Source of the DNA: Spodoptera frugiperda
Lineage: Eukaryota > Arthropoda > Insecta > Lepidoptera > Noctuidae
Length of the DNA: 64,000 nucleotides
Assembly: GCF_023101765.2 (NCBI RefSeq)
Contig: NC_064229.1
Location: 8,532,473-8,596,472, forward strand
Direction: 5' to 3'
Shown here piece after piece: positions 54,354 to 64,000 of the stretch. Below the pieces are notes generated by a model that worked only from the letters and a program-made list of their open reading frames with translations, was not told where the DNA came from and did not search any database. Position numbers and translations under genes: made by a program. Numbering within the stretch: the first letter of the stretch is position 1; each line of letters opens with the position of its first letter.

Positions 54354-55384
54354 TTATTAACTTGTCCCACTGTCCCGTTTGCCATCTGTGCAACGGGAGC
54401 CTGCACAGGTGGTGGCGCTGGGGCTCTCGCTGCGGGAGCCGCACGTGTTTTTGCCCGTGGTTGAGCGCCGTGGCCAGACTGACCCGAAGAGGTCGAGGAC
54501 CCAGCCGCAACAGCCGCATATGAGCTCGAGGCCGCTAGCGGAGGACGGAGGAACCTACTCTCCAGCACGTCGAAACGCTGCTGGAAAACTGCCATCTCTC
54601 TACGCACCAGCCCCAGCAATTCGGTCTCCGTCGAAGCTTGAGGTTGCCTTCCTCGGCAAACGGCGAGGTCAGCCTTGGCGCACCGGAGTTCGGACTCCAG
54701 ATGCGCATTAGAGGCCGACAAGCGCACCAACTCCCGCCGCATTTCTGCCAGCTCTTGGTGCACTTTAGCCGCCGAAGGCACGCTGCACACCTCAAATATT
54801 GCCGCCATAATGCTCGCCTCCACGGACTTTAATTGTGCAGACTGGCATTTTTTGCCAGCCACCCTGCGCAGCTCCTCTCTGATAGTTTGGCGAAGCGCCA
54901 CAGAACTCTCTGCCTCGCCCTCCAAACCCGCGACCTCTATTACCTCCATTACGGAGGAGTCCGAGAGGGCGCCACTTTGCAAGGCGCCACTCTCAGCGGC
55001 CAGTTGCTCAGCTGGCTCGGACTGTGCAGTGTGTGCCAACCTCTTTCTTTTCCCTCTGCCTCTACCCCGCGCGGTCGTAGGGATTTTAGGAGGGTCTGGA
55101 GGCCCCTGCGTGTTGGAGGACGAAGAATGTCCCTGGCCATCCTCCACCCTGGGACGTTTAAAAGCCCCCCTTGTAACACGCTTTGAGCTTCCGCTCACGG
55201 CGGATGCAGATGAGTCGGACTCCGCGCCCGACTCCCTCCGACTTGAAGCCCGTGTGTTGGGCCTGCTGGATTCGTCCAGCGCCTCCCCTCGGGCACCAGA
55301 GCCACTAGGGCTCTCTAAAACTATTACTGCAGGCGAACTGAGCTCACCTGCCCTCTTTTCCTCTGGTGGTTTTGTTTTTTTTTT
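54278..55384 (-). CDS. LINE ORF1, N-terminal half of gag
   Basis: An open frame without its own ATG. The nearest in-frame ATG is at 55396-55394, separated by a TAA (55387-55385) that abuts a run of 12 A on the coding strand. The protein has low-complexity Ser/Arg/Pro-rich ends and a central helical, probably coiled-coil part (SVALRQTIREELRRVAGKK; 'ELAEMRRELVRLSASNAHLE'), as in R1-clade gag. It runs out at a stop at 54278-54280, 75 bases after the A7 run where the frame of the next ORF begins. Gag binds LINE RNA and packages it with ORF2; here its two halves are in different frames. Confidence 0.8.
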   Translation of the reverse strand, partial: KKKTKPPEEKRAGELSSPAVIVLESPSGSGARGEALDESSRPNTRASSRRESGAESDSSASAVSGSSKRVTRGAFKRPRVEDGQGHSSSSNTQGPPDPPKIPTTARGRGRGKRKRLAHTAQSEPAEQLAAESGALQSGALSDSSVMEVIEVAGLEGEAESSVALRQTIREELRRVAGKKCQSAQLKSVEASIMAAIFEVCSVPSAAKVHQELAEMRRELVRLSASNAHLESELRCAKADLAVCRGRQPQASTETELLGLVRREMAVFQQRFDVLESRFLRPPLAASSSYAAVAAGSSTSSGQSGHGAQPRAKTRAAPAARAPAPPPVQAPVAQMANGTVGQVNKKRGGAQRLSRLPQPQASLSHRQGI

Positions 55385-55396
55385 TTATGACTCCAT

Positions 55397-56002
55397 AAAG
55401 TTCCCACGAGTATGGGGGAAATATTCAGTCCACCCAGGCAGTGCCCCCTGTACCTGGGTAAGTGTATATTTGTATCCCAACTAGAGGGTCCACCGGTCCC
55501 CTAGCTGGGGGTGCGCTCGAGACTGACACTACTCCTCAGCCACGCATACCCTCGCCGCGCACCAGAACTTGGTATTAGAGGAATTTTTTATAGAGGTTAT
55601 CTTCCTCGCGGTCCGGGCGGCCAAGCCAAGACCCTCGTTCCGTTCAGAGTCATAAAACATGACCATGACCTCTTCACGGATTACGATATCAACGGTTGCA
55701 ATCGAGGACAACTTGTGCCCCGATGCTGCTCGTTGGCAGGGTAAGTGCACAACGAGCACCGTCCTTGCCTCTCCGCCACGCTCTCTGCTAGGTTCAGAGA
55801 GACGGGCGGAAAGACGTTCTCTCGGAGGCGCAGGCCATGTGTCAGCACAAAGCCTGCCTCCTTCGGAACCCATCTCGGGTTCTTCCGCTCCGTCCAGAAG
55901 TTCGCTACAGGCAACAGCCACTCCAACCCTATCACCCCCGTTAGGGGGACTACTACCTGTACCCAGGGTGCACCACGGGGAGGTCTTCTGGCACCGCACC
56001 CC
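55397..56002 (-). other. LINE 5' UTR
   Basis: GC-rich, ending (5') at GGGGTGCGGTGCCAGAAGAC on the minus strand, immediately inside the target duplication. It should hold the internal promoter used by elements of this clade, but no motif is certain. It contains two variants of a 'cctgggtac/aagg'-type motif near 55450 and 55955. Open frames across it are not supported; two of them even cross the element boundary. Confidence 0.7.
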
Positions 56003-56015
56003 ATAAACCTTGCCC
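56003..56015. repeat. Target-site duplication of the full LINE, right
   Basis: ataaaccttgccc, partner of 49785-49797. Confidence 0.93.
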
Positions 56016-57183
56016 CACACCAGGGTTTTTCTCCTGTATCCTGGGTAAGTTAACAAGCATACAATTTCACAAACACCTGACATCCAGCCTCGGAACAACA
56101 ATTTGTGGATCACACAAAGACTTTTTCCGTGCGAGATCGACCCTCTACCTATTAAGTTGTTGTCTATAAAGTTCTTAATAAATGTACGCATGTGACAATC
56201 GAAACCCCGAAAGCGAGTCAATGACGCATTAGTTTTACATAAACATCTTGATCAGAACCTTACACAAAGTCATAAAACCGATACATACACCCAACTACAT
56301 GAGACAAGTCATTTATATTTATTTCGCAAATACTATTCCAAAGTACTATTAACCTACTAAGAAGCTGCGCAGTAACCATTCATATTGCATAAGGATATGA
56401 AATTCCACAATATTGTGTGTTTGTGTTAGCCAAAATGATTACCAACTTTTGACTAGAAATTAACACTTCTCCGCTAATAGGGACTTCCTTCATCGTTATC
56501 GATATTTTTTTTGTCATTTCCGAATCCGGTAAAAGGAAAGTGTTTTAAAAGATAAGATTAAAGTTGTTATAATGAGGGAAAAAATCCGGATTTATTTAAT
56601 AGTATAGGAAATAAAAACGTGTGAACAGAAAAAAACAGTTGCGTGAAATTGTCATTTTTAGTTACGAACGTGAGAATTTACTTAATTACGTGTAATAATA
56701 AATACATACGTGTTTAAAATAGCTTATTATTGTCTGTTTATTATTTTACATATACAAGAAACAACTTATACATACATACATAAACAAGAACAAGTATTAG
56801 CACATAAATATAATTACAAAATGTGTCAAAACCTATGTTTTGACACATCATAATTATATTTTACCTATGTAACCTTTGCCTAAACTGCAATTCAATTTAT
56901 TATCACGATCCCAGTTTCTCCGTAAAATAAAACAGAAATCAACTTCATACTGTTTAAACTACAGCAAACATTACGAACTCTCAATACACAACACAGCAAA
57001 AAACAAAAGAAGCAAAGAATTTCTGGACACAATTCCGAAATCCCCGTACCAAGAACAAGAAGCATCGATATGATATTACCGTATCGCTTCTGTAACTACA
57101 ACCGAAAGTGCTGCGATCGTAATTTTATCGATAAAACTAGCGATCCGCCCCGATTTCACACGTTCATTAGTGTTTTTCTACAA
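56016..57183. other. AT-rich stretch with a foldback at 56805-56862
   Basis: atgtgtcaaaac (56821-56832) and gttttgacacat (56837-56848) form a perfect 12-bp hairpin. The outer aatataatta and taattatatt extend the pairing with small bulges. No gene or repeat family recognised elsewhere. Confidence 0.5.
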
Positions 57184-57399
57184 TCTATACTAATATTATA
57201 AAGCTGAAGAGTTTGTTTGTTTGATTGTTTGTTTGTTTGTTTGTTTGAACGCGCTAATCTCCAGAACTACTGGTCCGATTTGAATAATTCTTTTTGTGTT
57301 GAATAGTGTATTTATCGAGGAAGGATATAGGCTATAAAACATCACGCTATGACCAATAGGAGCCAAGCAGAGCGGGTGAAACCGCGCGGAAGTAGCTAG
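57184..57399 (+). mobile_element. Lep1-type Helitron, complete
   Basis: 216 bp: a/TCTATACTAATATTATAAAG at the 5' end, (gttt)n internal repeat, the ccgcgcgg hairpin and CTAG/t at the 3' end. Nearly identical to 6544-6755, so it moved fairly recently. Confidence 0.93.
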
Positions 57400-57479
57400 T
57401 ATCATACATATAAACCTTCCTCTTAATACACCCTATCTATTAAAAATCGCATCAAAATCTGTTGAATACCTAAGCATAC

Positions 57480-57640
57480 ATAGGTAGGTAAGAGGAAAAC
57501 ATCGTAAAGAAACATTGACTTATGATTTCAAATTATAAGTTTAAAATCGCCAAGCTGTCTTGAGCAAGCGTGGTGATTAATGCTCAAACCTTTTCCTTGC
57601 TAGAAGAGGCCTGTAGTCAGCAGTGGTCACTTATAGACTG
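57480..57640 (-). repeat. Repeat family D
   Basis: taagtttaaaatcgccaagc, 'gagcaagcgtggtgattaat' and 'tagaagaggcctgtagtcag'. Confidence 0.75.
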
Positions 57641-58740
57641 TAAAAATAAACAAAAGTGTTGCGATCATAATTTTATCGATAACTTTGGTATCGAGTGGCG
57701 AGGCGAGCAAAAGCAGTGGACAAGTAGGAAATAGCCAAGGCGAGCAGGATTCTTGCAAGCTGCTGAGCCGAGTTAAAGAACTTCATTACAACGATGCGAA
57801 GTTTGATTGCATGGCTCACTGTTAAATGAGGTGTTAAGATATTTTTAATAAAGTTGGGTGGTTGCGTTGAAGGTTGAATTCGCTTGTGTTTTTAGCGGTA
57901 GTTGATTTTTTTTTTGGTCGATGCTATTATAATGTTGGGTGGTTTTATTTTTGTGTGCTGGTTTGGTTAAAAGTGTGGCTTATTGTCTGCAATTTGAATT
58001 ATGAATTAAATTACTAGGTTGAGTGCGTCTAAAATTGCCTACGTTACGAGTATGTGTACTCGTAACGTAGGCAATTTTATTTACGTTTTCTAAAAATATT
58101 ATCTTAGTATTCTGTTATTTTTCGCTGATGGCATGTATATTGACTGACTAGAATTTCTTTTCTACTATAATATATTAACAATCCATAATTATGATTGTAA
58201 TTTTTAAAAAGAATGTAGCAAGCAATCCATTGTACACAATATACATAGCAAACCATATTATGATTGAACATATTATATGTTAAGAAGAATTTAGTATATC
58301 TCATTCCATACATAACATCATACCATCTGCTTATTTTTAGAGATAAATGTACACATACGTACTTATGTACACATCTACAATGCAATGTCAAATGCCCCAT
58401 TATAGGATTACTTCATAAAATAAAATTGATGGAAGCAAAACTCTTATTCAATAAAAAAAAAGTAGAGCTTACAATGTAATTTAATACTTTTATAATAGAC
58501 ATAATAGGTGACCCTTATCTTATCCGTTTAAATCATATCGATCAATAAAAAATCATAAAAAACTTAATAACACAATAGTGTAACCTCCCCTTATAATATT
58601 AAACATACCACCGAATGTGTAGACTCACCCTTTATTTGTCTAGGTGAACAGATAAAACATTGATATCAAACCTTTTTTATGTTAAAAACTACGATAAAAA
58701 GTAGATAAGGCAGTAAAAAAACTCAGTTTTTATTAAAATT
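57641..58740. other. AT-rich stretch with a perfect 23-bp hairpin
   Basis: 58030-58052 and 58057-58079 are perfect inverse copies (arm taaaattgcctacgttacga plus gta) around a 4-base loop. Nothing else is recognised. Confidence 0.6.
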
Positions 58741-58741
58741 T

Positions 58742-58952
58742 CATCACGCCTTTTATACCCGAAGGGGTTAGTAGAGGTGCACATTATGGCACGTAATGCC
58801 ACTGTACAATGTAAATTGTAAACCTAATTTTCAAATTTCATGTTGTAAATCCTATGTATAGGTGGTAAGCCTTGTCATATACCGGACACATTTCCAGACT
58901 CCGTGCTACTACTGAGAAATTTTCGAAAAACCGAAAAAAAACCAGTAATAAA
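58742..58952 (-). mobile_element. tRNA-type SINE, family C, decayed
   Basis: acgccttttatacccgaagg, 'gcacattatggcacgtaatg', 'gactccgtgctactactgag' and 'aaattttcgaaaaaccgaaa'. Tail side on the left. Confidence 0.75.
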
Positions 58953-59577
58953 AGATAAAGCAGCCAAAAAACATTAGTTTTTATTAAAGTTTTTTTTTAA
59001 ACATGGAGGTAACTTAATAAGACCTTATTGTTATGCTTATAACCTGTATAAGGCATGCATGTGTTCATCAGAATACCAAATCTGTAGTACAATTAGACTT
59101 ATCTAAATACATAATGTAGTTTGTTTATGAATTGGCCCGACTATGCACAAAAACGGCGAACAAAAAGACGGGACCACAAAAACTAAACAATATATTAAAA
59201 TTATGTTTTAAATGTACCTGAGTACCTATTTAATATGCTTATGTATGTATCTGCCCAGCCAGACAGTAGGTATTTTCTGTTTAAAAATCGTCTCATTCAA
59301 AATTGTAATGCATTTAAAATCTTACTTACAAGGAAAAATATCTACGTCTCTTTTTTAATAATTAAATAACCTTGGAAACTTTGTGTCTATTTTATTAGAC
59401 TTTACATCTTCTATCTGCATATTTTTTACTCAATTGGACATAATTGAAACTCGCTCCCAAATATGTGGGGAAACATAGGATTTATAACATAGCTGGTGAA
59501 ATGTAACCTTAGGAGTGAAAAATGCTTACTGCTTTTCTTAAAAAGATTTATAAAGTTTGTTCAAATCTATAGTATTG

Positions 59578-59875
59578 TCACGCCTTTTACCTTACCCCGT
59601 TCGGGGAACGGGGTAGGCAGGGGTGCACATTACAGCACGTAATGCAACTGTATAATGTACACCGACTTTTCACCATTTGTGTTGTAAGCCCAAATGTAAT
59701 AGGGGGCGACCCTATTGCTATTTACTGGGCACTAGTCTCTGGAATTGAGTCATGCTACTACTTAGAAGTTTTCGAAAAGCCGTAAAAAGCTCAACCACAC
59801 CTTGCCCGACCTGGTAATCGAACCAGAGACGCCTTACCCCCTTGAAAAACAAGACAGTCATTCAAAACTATAACA
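59578..59875 (-). mobile_element. tRNA-derived SINE, family C, near full length
   Basis: cacgccttttaccttacccc, 'gtgcacattacagcacgtaa', 'cccaaatgtaatagggggcg', then 'ccttgcccgacctggtaatc' and 'gaaccagagacgccttaccc'. Read on the minus strand the head has a B-box-like ctggttcgattaccag, so the family comes from a tRNA gene. Confidence 0.75.
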
Positions 59876-60179
59876 GCAAAAGACCAAACCTAAATAAAAA
59901 TATTACCACATCATGATCTAACTAATCAACACAAATTCTATGCACAAAATACCAATCGACAGCGTCATTACTACACACATTGAATGATTACGATTTTTTT
60001 TAAAACCCGTTCAGTATGACCATGACATTTAGTTTGCAAACACTGATTGATTAAGAGCACTGTACTGAGATATGCTGACTTGACTTGTGGTTATTGTAAA
60101 CATAAATTATGTTTGATAATATCTTTGCAATATTGGCTGGTGTTGTTGTTTAGTTTGTTGTGAAATATAACATCAACCT

Positions 60180-60420
60180 GTATCACTGCTGGATAAAGGA
60201 CTCTTGTTACACGGTGAAGGAATGAGGATTAATCACGACGCTTGGTCAATACGGATTGGCTGTTTCAAACCTGTACCTAATTTGAAATTTGGAAGTTATT
60301 GGGGGAGGCCCTTGTTCAGCTGAGGACGTCTTATGACTGATATGATGATGAATTTGAAACTTTAAGTTTAATTGTCCTCACAATGTTTTCTTTCACCATA
60401 CTTATATATATCAAGGGACT
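60180..60420 (+). repeat. Repeat family D, decayed
   Basis: gtatcactgctggataaagg, 'gaggattaatcacgacgctt', 'attggctgtttcaaacctgt' and 'ctcacaatgttttctttcac'. Confidence 0.5.
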
Positions 60421-60429
60421 CGTCCATAG

Positions 60430-60545
60430 TCCAGCTCACACATATGATCCACTTAGTTTTAAGTCAAATTTCCGTGCTGCTTGGCGACTGGGCTTCTCCA
60501 TAATCCCCTGCTAAACTTAGGCTTCCTGCAATGAATTTTAAATCA
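60430..60545 (+). mobile_element. 3' UTR fragment of the 21.25-kb LINE
   Basis: gatccacttagttttaagtc, 'aaatttccgtgctgcttggc', 'gactgggcttctcc' match 21478-21535. No coding part. Confidence 0.7.
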
Positions 60546-61598
60546 GGCACGGACTAATAAATAAAGACTTGCAAGCATTTAACTACGAAAAAAAAAACTT
60601 TTTTCACCTTAAACAAAAAAGAAACACCGTCATTTAGACACGCCTTTATCCGAATGATGGTCTAACGATGATGTCATTCATACCCGCGTAGGTCGAGGCG
60701 GCGTATGAATAGTAAACAGCGGCTTTATAACACGTGCACACAGTTTCAAACCGCTCACAAGTGGCCGACGGAATGTCGGACCGATTTGAAGTAGAGTCAG
60801 CTTCATATCGAGCTATACTATAGGTTATGATACATTGGTTTTGTGTAGGTTTATGTGTGCACCTGCGTGTATTGACAAACTGTGTTGCACATGTTGAAAA
60901 TTTTTAGATGTTTTTTTTTTGTTATGAGGTCAAAAATGGATGGGAATTGTATTAAATGAAGGATTTTGTTAGAATGACCTTGAGATGAATTTTTTTTTAT
61001 TAGGGTTGAAATTGCAATATATCCGATTTTTTTTTTGTAATTTTTTGTTGTTGAATATGGATACCGTACGATTTTAGAGGGCATTCGTCTTAGTCAAACT
61101 CGAATATCTCACTCAAATCTCATCCTTAACAGTCAAGATCGCATTCCTAGATAGAATAAGCAGATTTACCATAAATCTCACTCAAGAACAAGCACACATT
61201 ATGAGGTAAACAACACACGTATTCGTTTAAAAATCCATATCAAGTCTTACCAAGGTTGAACACTAATGCCCCTAATCTTCATAACCTTACAGGTATATTT
61301 CTAGCACCATAATTACTACCTAGAACATTTAAACCTAAGTGTTTAACGAGTGCCCATTACTAGTTAGGTCTAGGTAATTAAAGATAGGTTACCTATGAGT
61401 GAATGAACTGATATTTCTATGAGATGCTAATGACTGTGTTGGTAGTTGCAAATGTGACTGCAGAACTTAGTTGTGTGATGATTCTCATGTAAAATAACGT
61501 GACTGTTGCAATGAATGATTTCCATTTTGGGATTTCGTGTACCGATAGATAGTATTTTGAATTATGTCAATCAATTTGCGTTTATATTTATTTTGAAG
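60546..61598. other. AT-rich stretch with a CpG-richer part
   Basis: At 60640-60790 CpG is more frequent (ccgcgtaggtcgaggcggcg). No exon or repeat family recognised. Confidence 0.35.
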
Positions 61599-61599
61599 T

Positions 61600-61775
61600 T
61601 TTTTTTATGATATAAGCTAGTAAACGAGCAGGCGGATCACCTGATGGTAAGCAATCGCCGCCATTCATATACACAAGAAACACCATAAGCGTTAAAAGGG
61701 CGATGCTGGCATTTTGGGAGTTAGGAATTTAAGGGTTGTTGGGGAATCCGTGATATTGAGGATTGGGAAGGGGAT
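61600..61775 (-). mobile_element. SINE-like element, family S, 5' truncated
   Basis: tttttttatgatataagctag, 'ggatcacctgatggtaagca', 'gttaggaatttaagggttgt', 'gaggattgggaaggggattt'. Stops before the 'caacgcaagcgtt' block. Confidence 0.83.
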
Positions 61776-61959
61776 TTTCCTATATTTCTTTCTACACAAA
61801 ACTGTCAAAAAAATTATACATACTCTACAATTAATTGTCCTATCAAACCAAATGAATGAATGCCCATAATTTGGCACAGAGAACAATTTGCCCAATAACC
61901 ACTAAACCCATTAAATGATTCAAGCAATATTCGCAAGCACGTTAATGTATGATCGACCC

Positions 61960-62110
61960 AATTATCTTATAACAGACGATGCTAACTCCAGGAAGTTGAA
62001 GTGCTAATCTGACGGGCGAAGCATGGCGGCAAACTTAGCATGAGGCAGAGATGACGTCATAGTACGTCAGAGCGGCTGAGCTAATCTTTATTAGTCAGTC
62101 ATCTGGTTAG
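61960..62110. promoter_or_regulatory. Possible regulatory segment with a CRE
   Basis: Contains the palindrome tgacgtca (62053-62060, cAMP-response-element type) followed by 'tagtacgtcag', in a locally CpG-richer part not matching any repeat in the window. Function is a guess. Confidence 0.2.
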
Positions 62111-62255
62111 GACTCGTGGCTACTGGGAAATGAGTATGCATTTATTATACGGATTATTTTATAATGTATTATTACTCGTATATTGTTAATATTATGTTTT
62201 TTTTAAACCGCTTACGTTAATATATAGAGGGGAGTTATAGGTTGAACGTCTGAAT

Positions 62256-62370
62256 CCTTAGTATAAGTTTGCTTTACGTTTAAAGTATGAGAAATGAGAG
62301 CGCGTTCGGCGCTCTGATTGGTCGGCTCGAATAAACCAACCAATCAAAACGCGGTCTCATTTCGATCTTT
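62256..62370. mobile_element. Foldback MITE of the 1209 family
   Basis: ccttagtataagtttgcttt ... gagagcgcgttcggcgctct and the right arm ccaatcaaaacgcggtctca. The outer right end is lost. Confidence 0.75.
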
Positions 62371-62384
62371 AATCGTAGCATGTT

Positions 62385-62475
62385 TGACCCGCTCTGCTTG
62401 GCTCCTAGTGATTGTAGCGTGATGTTTTAGTATAGTTTCGGAGATTTGCAGATTAGCTTTATACCTATAATAGTC
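62385..62475 (-). mobile_element. Lep1 Helitron fragment
   Basis: acccgctctgcttggctcct and 'gtgatgttttagtatag' are the inverse of the last third of a Lep1 Helitron; the CTAG end and hairpin are lost. Confidence 0.6.
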
Positions 62476-62828
62476 TGTAAGATTAGTTTAATTCTAAATA
62501 GTTAAACTAACTTGTATCAAAATAAATGATGAAACCATAAAGTTATTTTTGTGACAACAAATGTAACAAAAAGTATCAATTGAATACCAATGTAAGAGAA
62601 CTTGCTAAACATTTACTTACGTAGGTACTTAATTATTTTTACACGGCAAAAAAGCATTATTTTTAATTACTGACCAACGAAAAAATTATTCATCTGTTTT
62701 GCAACATCCTGTCTGTCAATCTATCAATCATAAGTACAGTACGGTTCAACAATAATGAACCACAACTTTAAAATCAAACTAATATTATAAATGCTATAGT
62801 AAGTTTGTTTGTTTCTTTGTTACCTCTT

Positions 62829-63198
62829 TAGGGTACTATCCACCAGAGTATGTAGCTATGCTGCGAGGATGTAATAGCTAAGCTGTGAAACTATGTGACC
62901 ATTTCCACTGATTTAGAGCTATGTAGCGGTGTGAGTAAAATGTGCTATGAATATGTGCCGCTGTAAAGTGGAAGATGCTCGAGTGTACGATGTATCGATA
63001 GTAAGGAAGCCATCCATAGCATACATCCATAGCACGTACCCATAGCACACATCTGTAGTACGCATCTTTCCATATAAAACATATATTATCTTAGTTGAAC
63101 TCATTTTCTCCAGTGCTAAGCTATATGTAGCAATGAATATGATTAGTGGCAGCCAAACAGCAACGTAGCATAGCACATCTCTGGTAAAAAAGCACCCT
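62829..63198. mobile_element. MITE of the 3482 family, complete
   Basis: Left AGGGTACTATCCACCAGAG and the inverse of the right end AGGGTGCTTTTTTACCAGAG. The interior repeats 'gctatgtagc' and 'catccatagcac'. Confidence 0.83.
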
Positions 63199-63774
63199 CA
63201 CATTTAATATAAGCGTCTTTATACGTTGGATATAAAAAAAAATATTTAAAACACTAGAGAATATTCCAGAAATCCACTTAAAATATGCAATTAAATAGAT
63301 ACACGTTATCCACGCTTAAAAAAAAATGCAAAAACAAAAACGAATCGCTATTTTATTATTGTATCAAATTCCGATATAACTAGGTAATACTGCATGGCGA
63401 ATTGTTCGCGAATACTTCACAAGCAATTTTAGTTTTTATTCAACGTTGAAATAGGGTTTTAAAATGTATAGCAAGCTTTACGAGCTGCTGTAGTTTTTAA
63501 TCATCCTTGTAAATTGTTGCTTTTTTGTTCGTATCCGGAAGAGCGGATCGTCTACGTAATGAAGTATTAAAACATCGGAGGGGATGAACAGAGGGGTACA
63601 AAAAGTCAATGTTATTTTTCATATTGGCTCATGACAGACCCATGTATGGTAGCATAATTTGATGATCTCATAATGATATTTAAATGTTGTGGTGTATTAA
63701 ATGAACTCTTTGTAAATGAATATAAAAATAAAAAGTTAAAGTCAAAGTCAAAAAGACGTGGCGTCACTTCTAGG
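63199..63774. other. AT-rich stretch, no gene seen
   Basis: A (agtcaa)n-like stretch at 63733-63752 is the only marked feature and may be the tail of another retroelement. Confidence 0.4.
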
Positions 63775-63952
63775 TACATTTTATACGTAGAAATAACGTA
63801 TTTGCTCCCATTCCTAAACTTTATTCGTTTTATCTAAGTATTGTTATTTTACACGAGAAAATTAAAAAATACTTGTCTAATATTTTTTCATCACCTAACT
63901 GACTAAATAGATTTTTAATTTTCATACTACGTTATCATCTCTATAGCAAAAT
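63775..63952 (-). mobile_element. MITE-like repeat, family G, partial
   Basis: ataacgtatttgctcccatt, 'tttattcgttttatctaagt' and 'tttttaattttcatactacg'. Inverse orientation relative to 6268 and 26718. Confidence 0.72.
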
Positions 63953-64000
63953 TGTGTTCTTCATGGTTTAACACCATTTTTATAATCAACTAAAATTTAT

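Larger units (their letters stand above)
49798..56002 (-). mobile_element. Full-length R1-clade non-LTR retrotransposon
   Basis: A 6.2-kb element read on the minus strand: 5' UTR (about 600 bp), gag-like ORF1, a long ORF with zinc knuckles, endonuclease and RT, a ~280-bp 3' UTR and an A25 tail. It is bounded by a perfect 13-bp target duplication. The endonuclease is of the apurinic (APE) type and the C terminus carries a CCHC motif, which with the CCHC gag places it in the R1 clade. It is not in 28S rDNA or telomeric repeats, the targets of R1, TRAS and SART, so it is a non-specific relative. GC-rich against its surroundings. Gag is disrupted, so this copy is probably not active without help. 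Confidence 0.93.

Noticed and set aside
53650..55484. Large plus-strand open frames opposite gag
   Set aside because: Shadows of ORF1/ORF2; no independent motif or start support.
49798..56002. Endogenous virus or LTR retrotransposon
   Set aside because: No LTRs, protease, integrase or envelope; APE endonuclease plus RT and an A tail show a non-LTR element.
49798..56002. Site-specific R1 in 28S rDNA
   Set aside because: Neither flank resembles rRNA sequence, and the target duplication is AT-rich host DNA.
55529..56221. 230-codon minus-strand open frame across the LINE 5' UTR
   Set aside because: It crosses the target-site duplication at 56003-56015, joining host and LINE sequence, so it cannot be a conserved gene of either.

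Overview
The window is AT-rich, repeat-dense nuclear DNA from a moth or butterfly. The evidence is the repeat content: Lep1-type Helitrons ending in CTAG, several SINE-like families with runs of T or A, many short foldback DNA elements, and an R1-clade non-LTR retrotransposon. The mix resembles noctuid moths, but the species cannot be fixed by reading alone. There is no bacterial or viral gene layout, no rRNA and no CRISPR array.

Host genes are sparse. The only certain one is a tRNA-Lys(CTT) on the minus strand at 4751-4823. Two plus-strand segments look like 5' exons of protein genes. One, at 4099-4639, has a splice acceptor, a 5' UTR with a small uORF, 69 codons and a gtaag donor. The other, at 47733-47826, lies behind a CpG-rich, DRE-containing promoter-like region and has 31 codons and a gtaagg donor. 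Both end one nucleotide into a codon (phase 1). They could therefore be alternative first exons of one long gene, with most of the window as its first introns. I do not recognise the protein.

The largest element is a complete R1-clade LINE on the minus strand (49798-56002) with a perfect 13-bp target-site duplication. It has a gag-like ORF1 and a long ORF with zinc knuckles, an apurinic endonuclease, a reverse transcriptase and a C-terminal zinc motif. Gag carries an in-frame stop next to a T12 run and a frame change at a T7 run, and the second half of gag is in frame with the endonuclease-RT. About ten short copies of this LINE's 3' tail are scattered through the window, many with their own target duplications.

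Other mobile DNA, left to right: foldback elements (1.2 kb, 3.5 kb); Helitrons (5.0, 6.5, 15.0, 57.2 kb), one of them inserted into another repeat whose uninterrupted relative lies at 26.7 kb; about 15 copies of a ~300-bp SINE-like family; a pogo-like MITE (11.3 kb); a 26 x 18-bp minisatellite (14.07-14.53 kb); a 5'-truncated LINE with a 13-bp target duplication (21.25 kb); a 285-bp retroelement with a 17-bp target duplication (37.1 kb); and a DNA transposon remnant (37.7-39.5 kb) coding for pieces of a protein I recognise as the insect/Hydra 'cc8L18.2-like' type, itself split by a copy of the R1-like LINE. The rest is AT-rich intronic or intergenic sequence with no visible gene.
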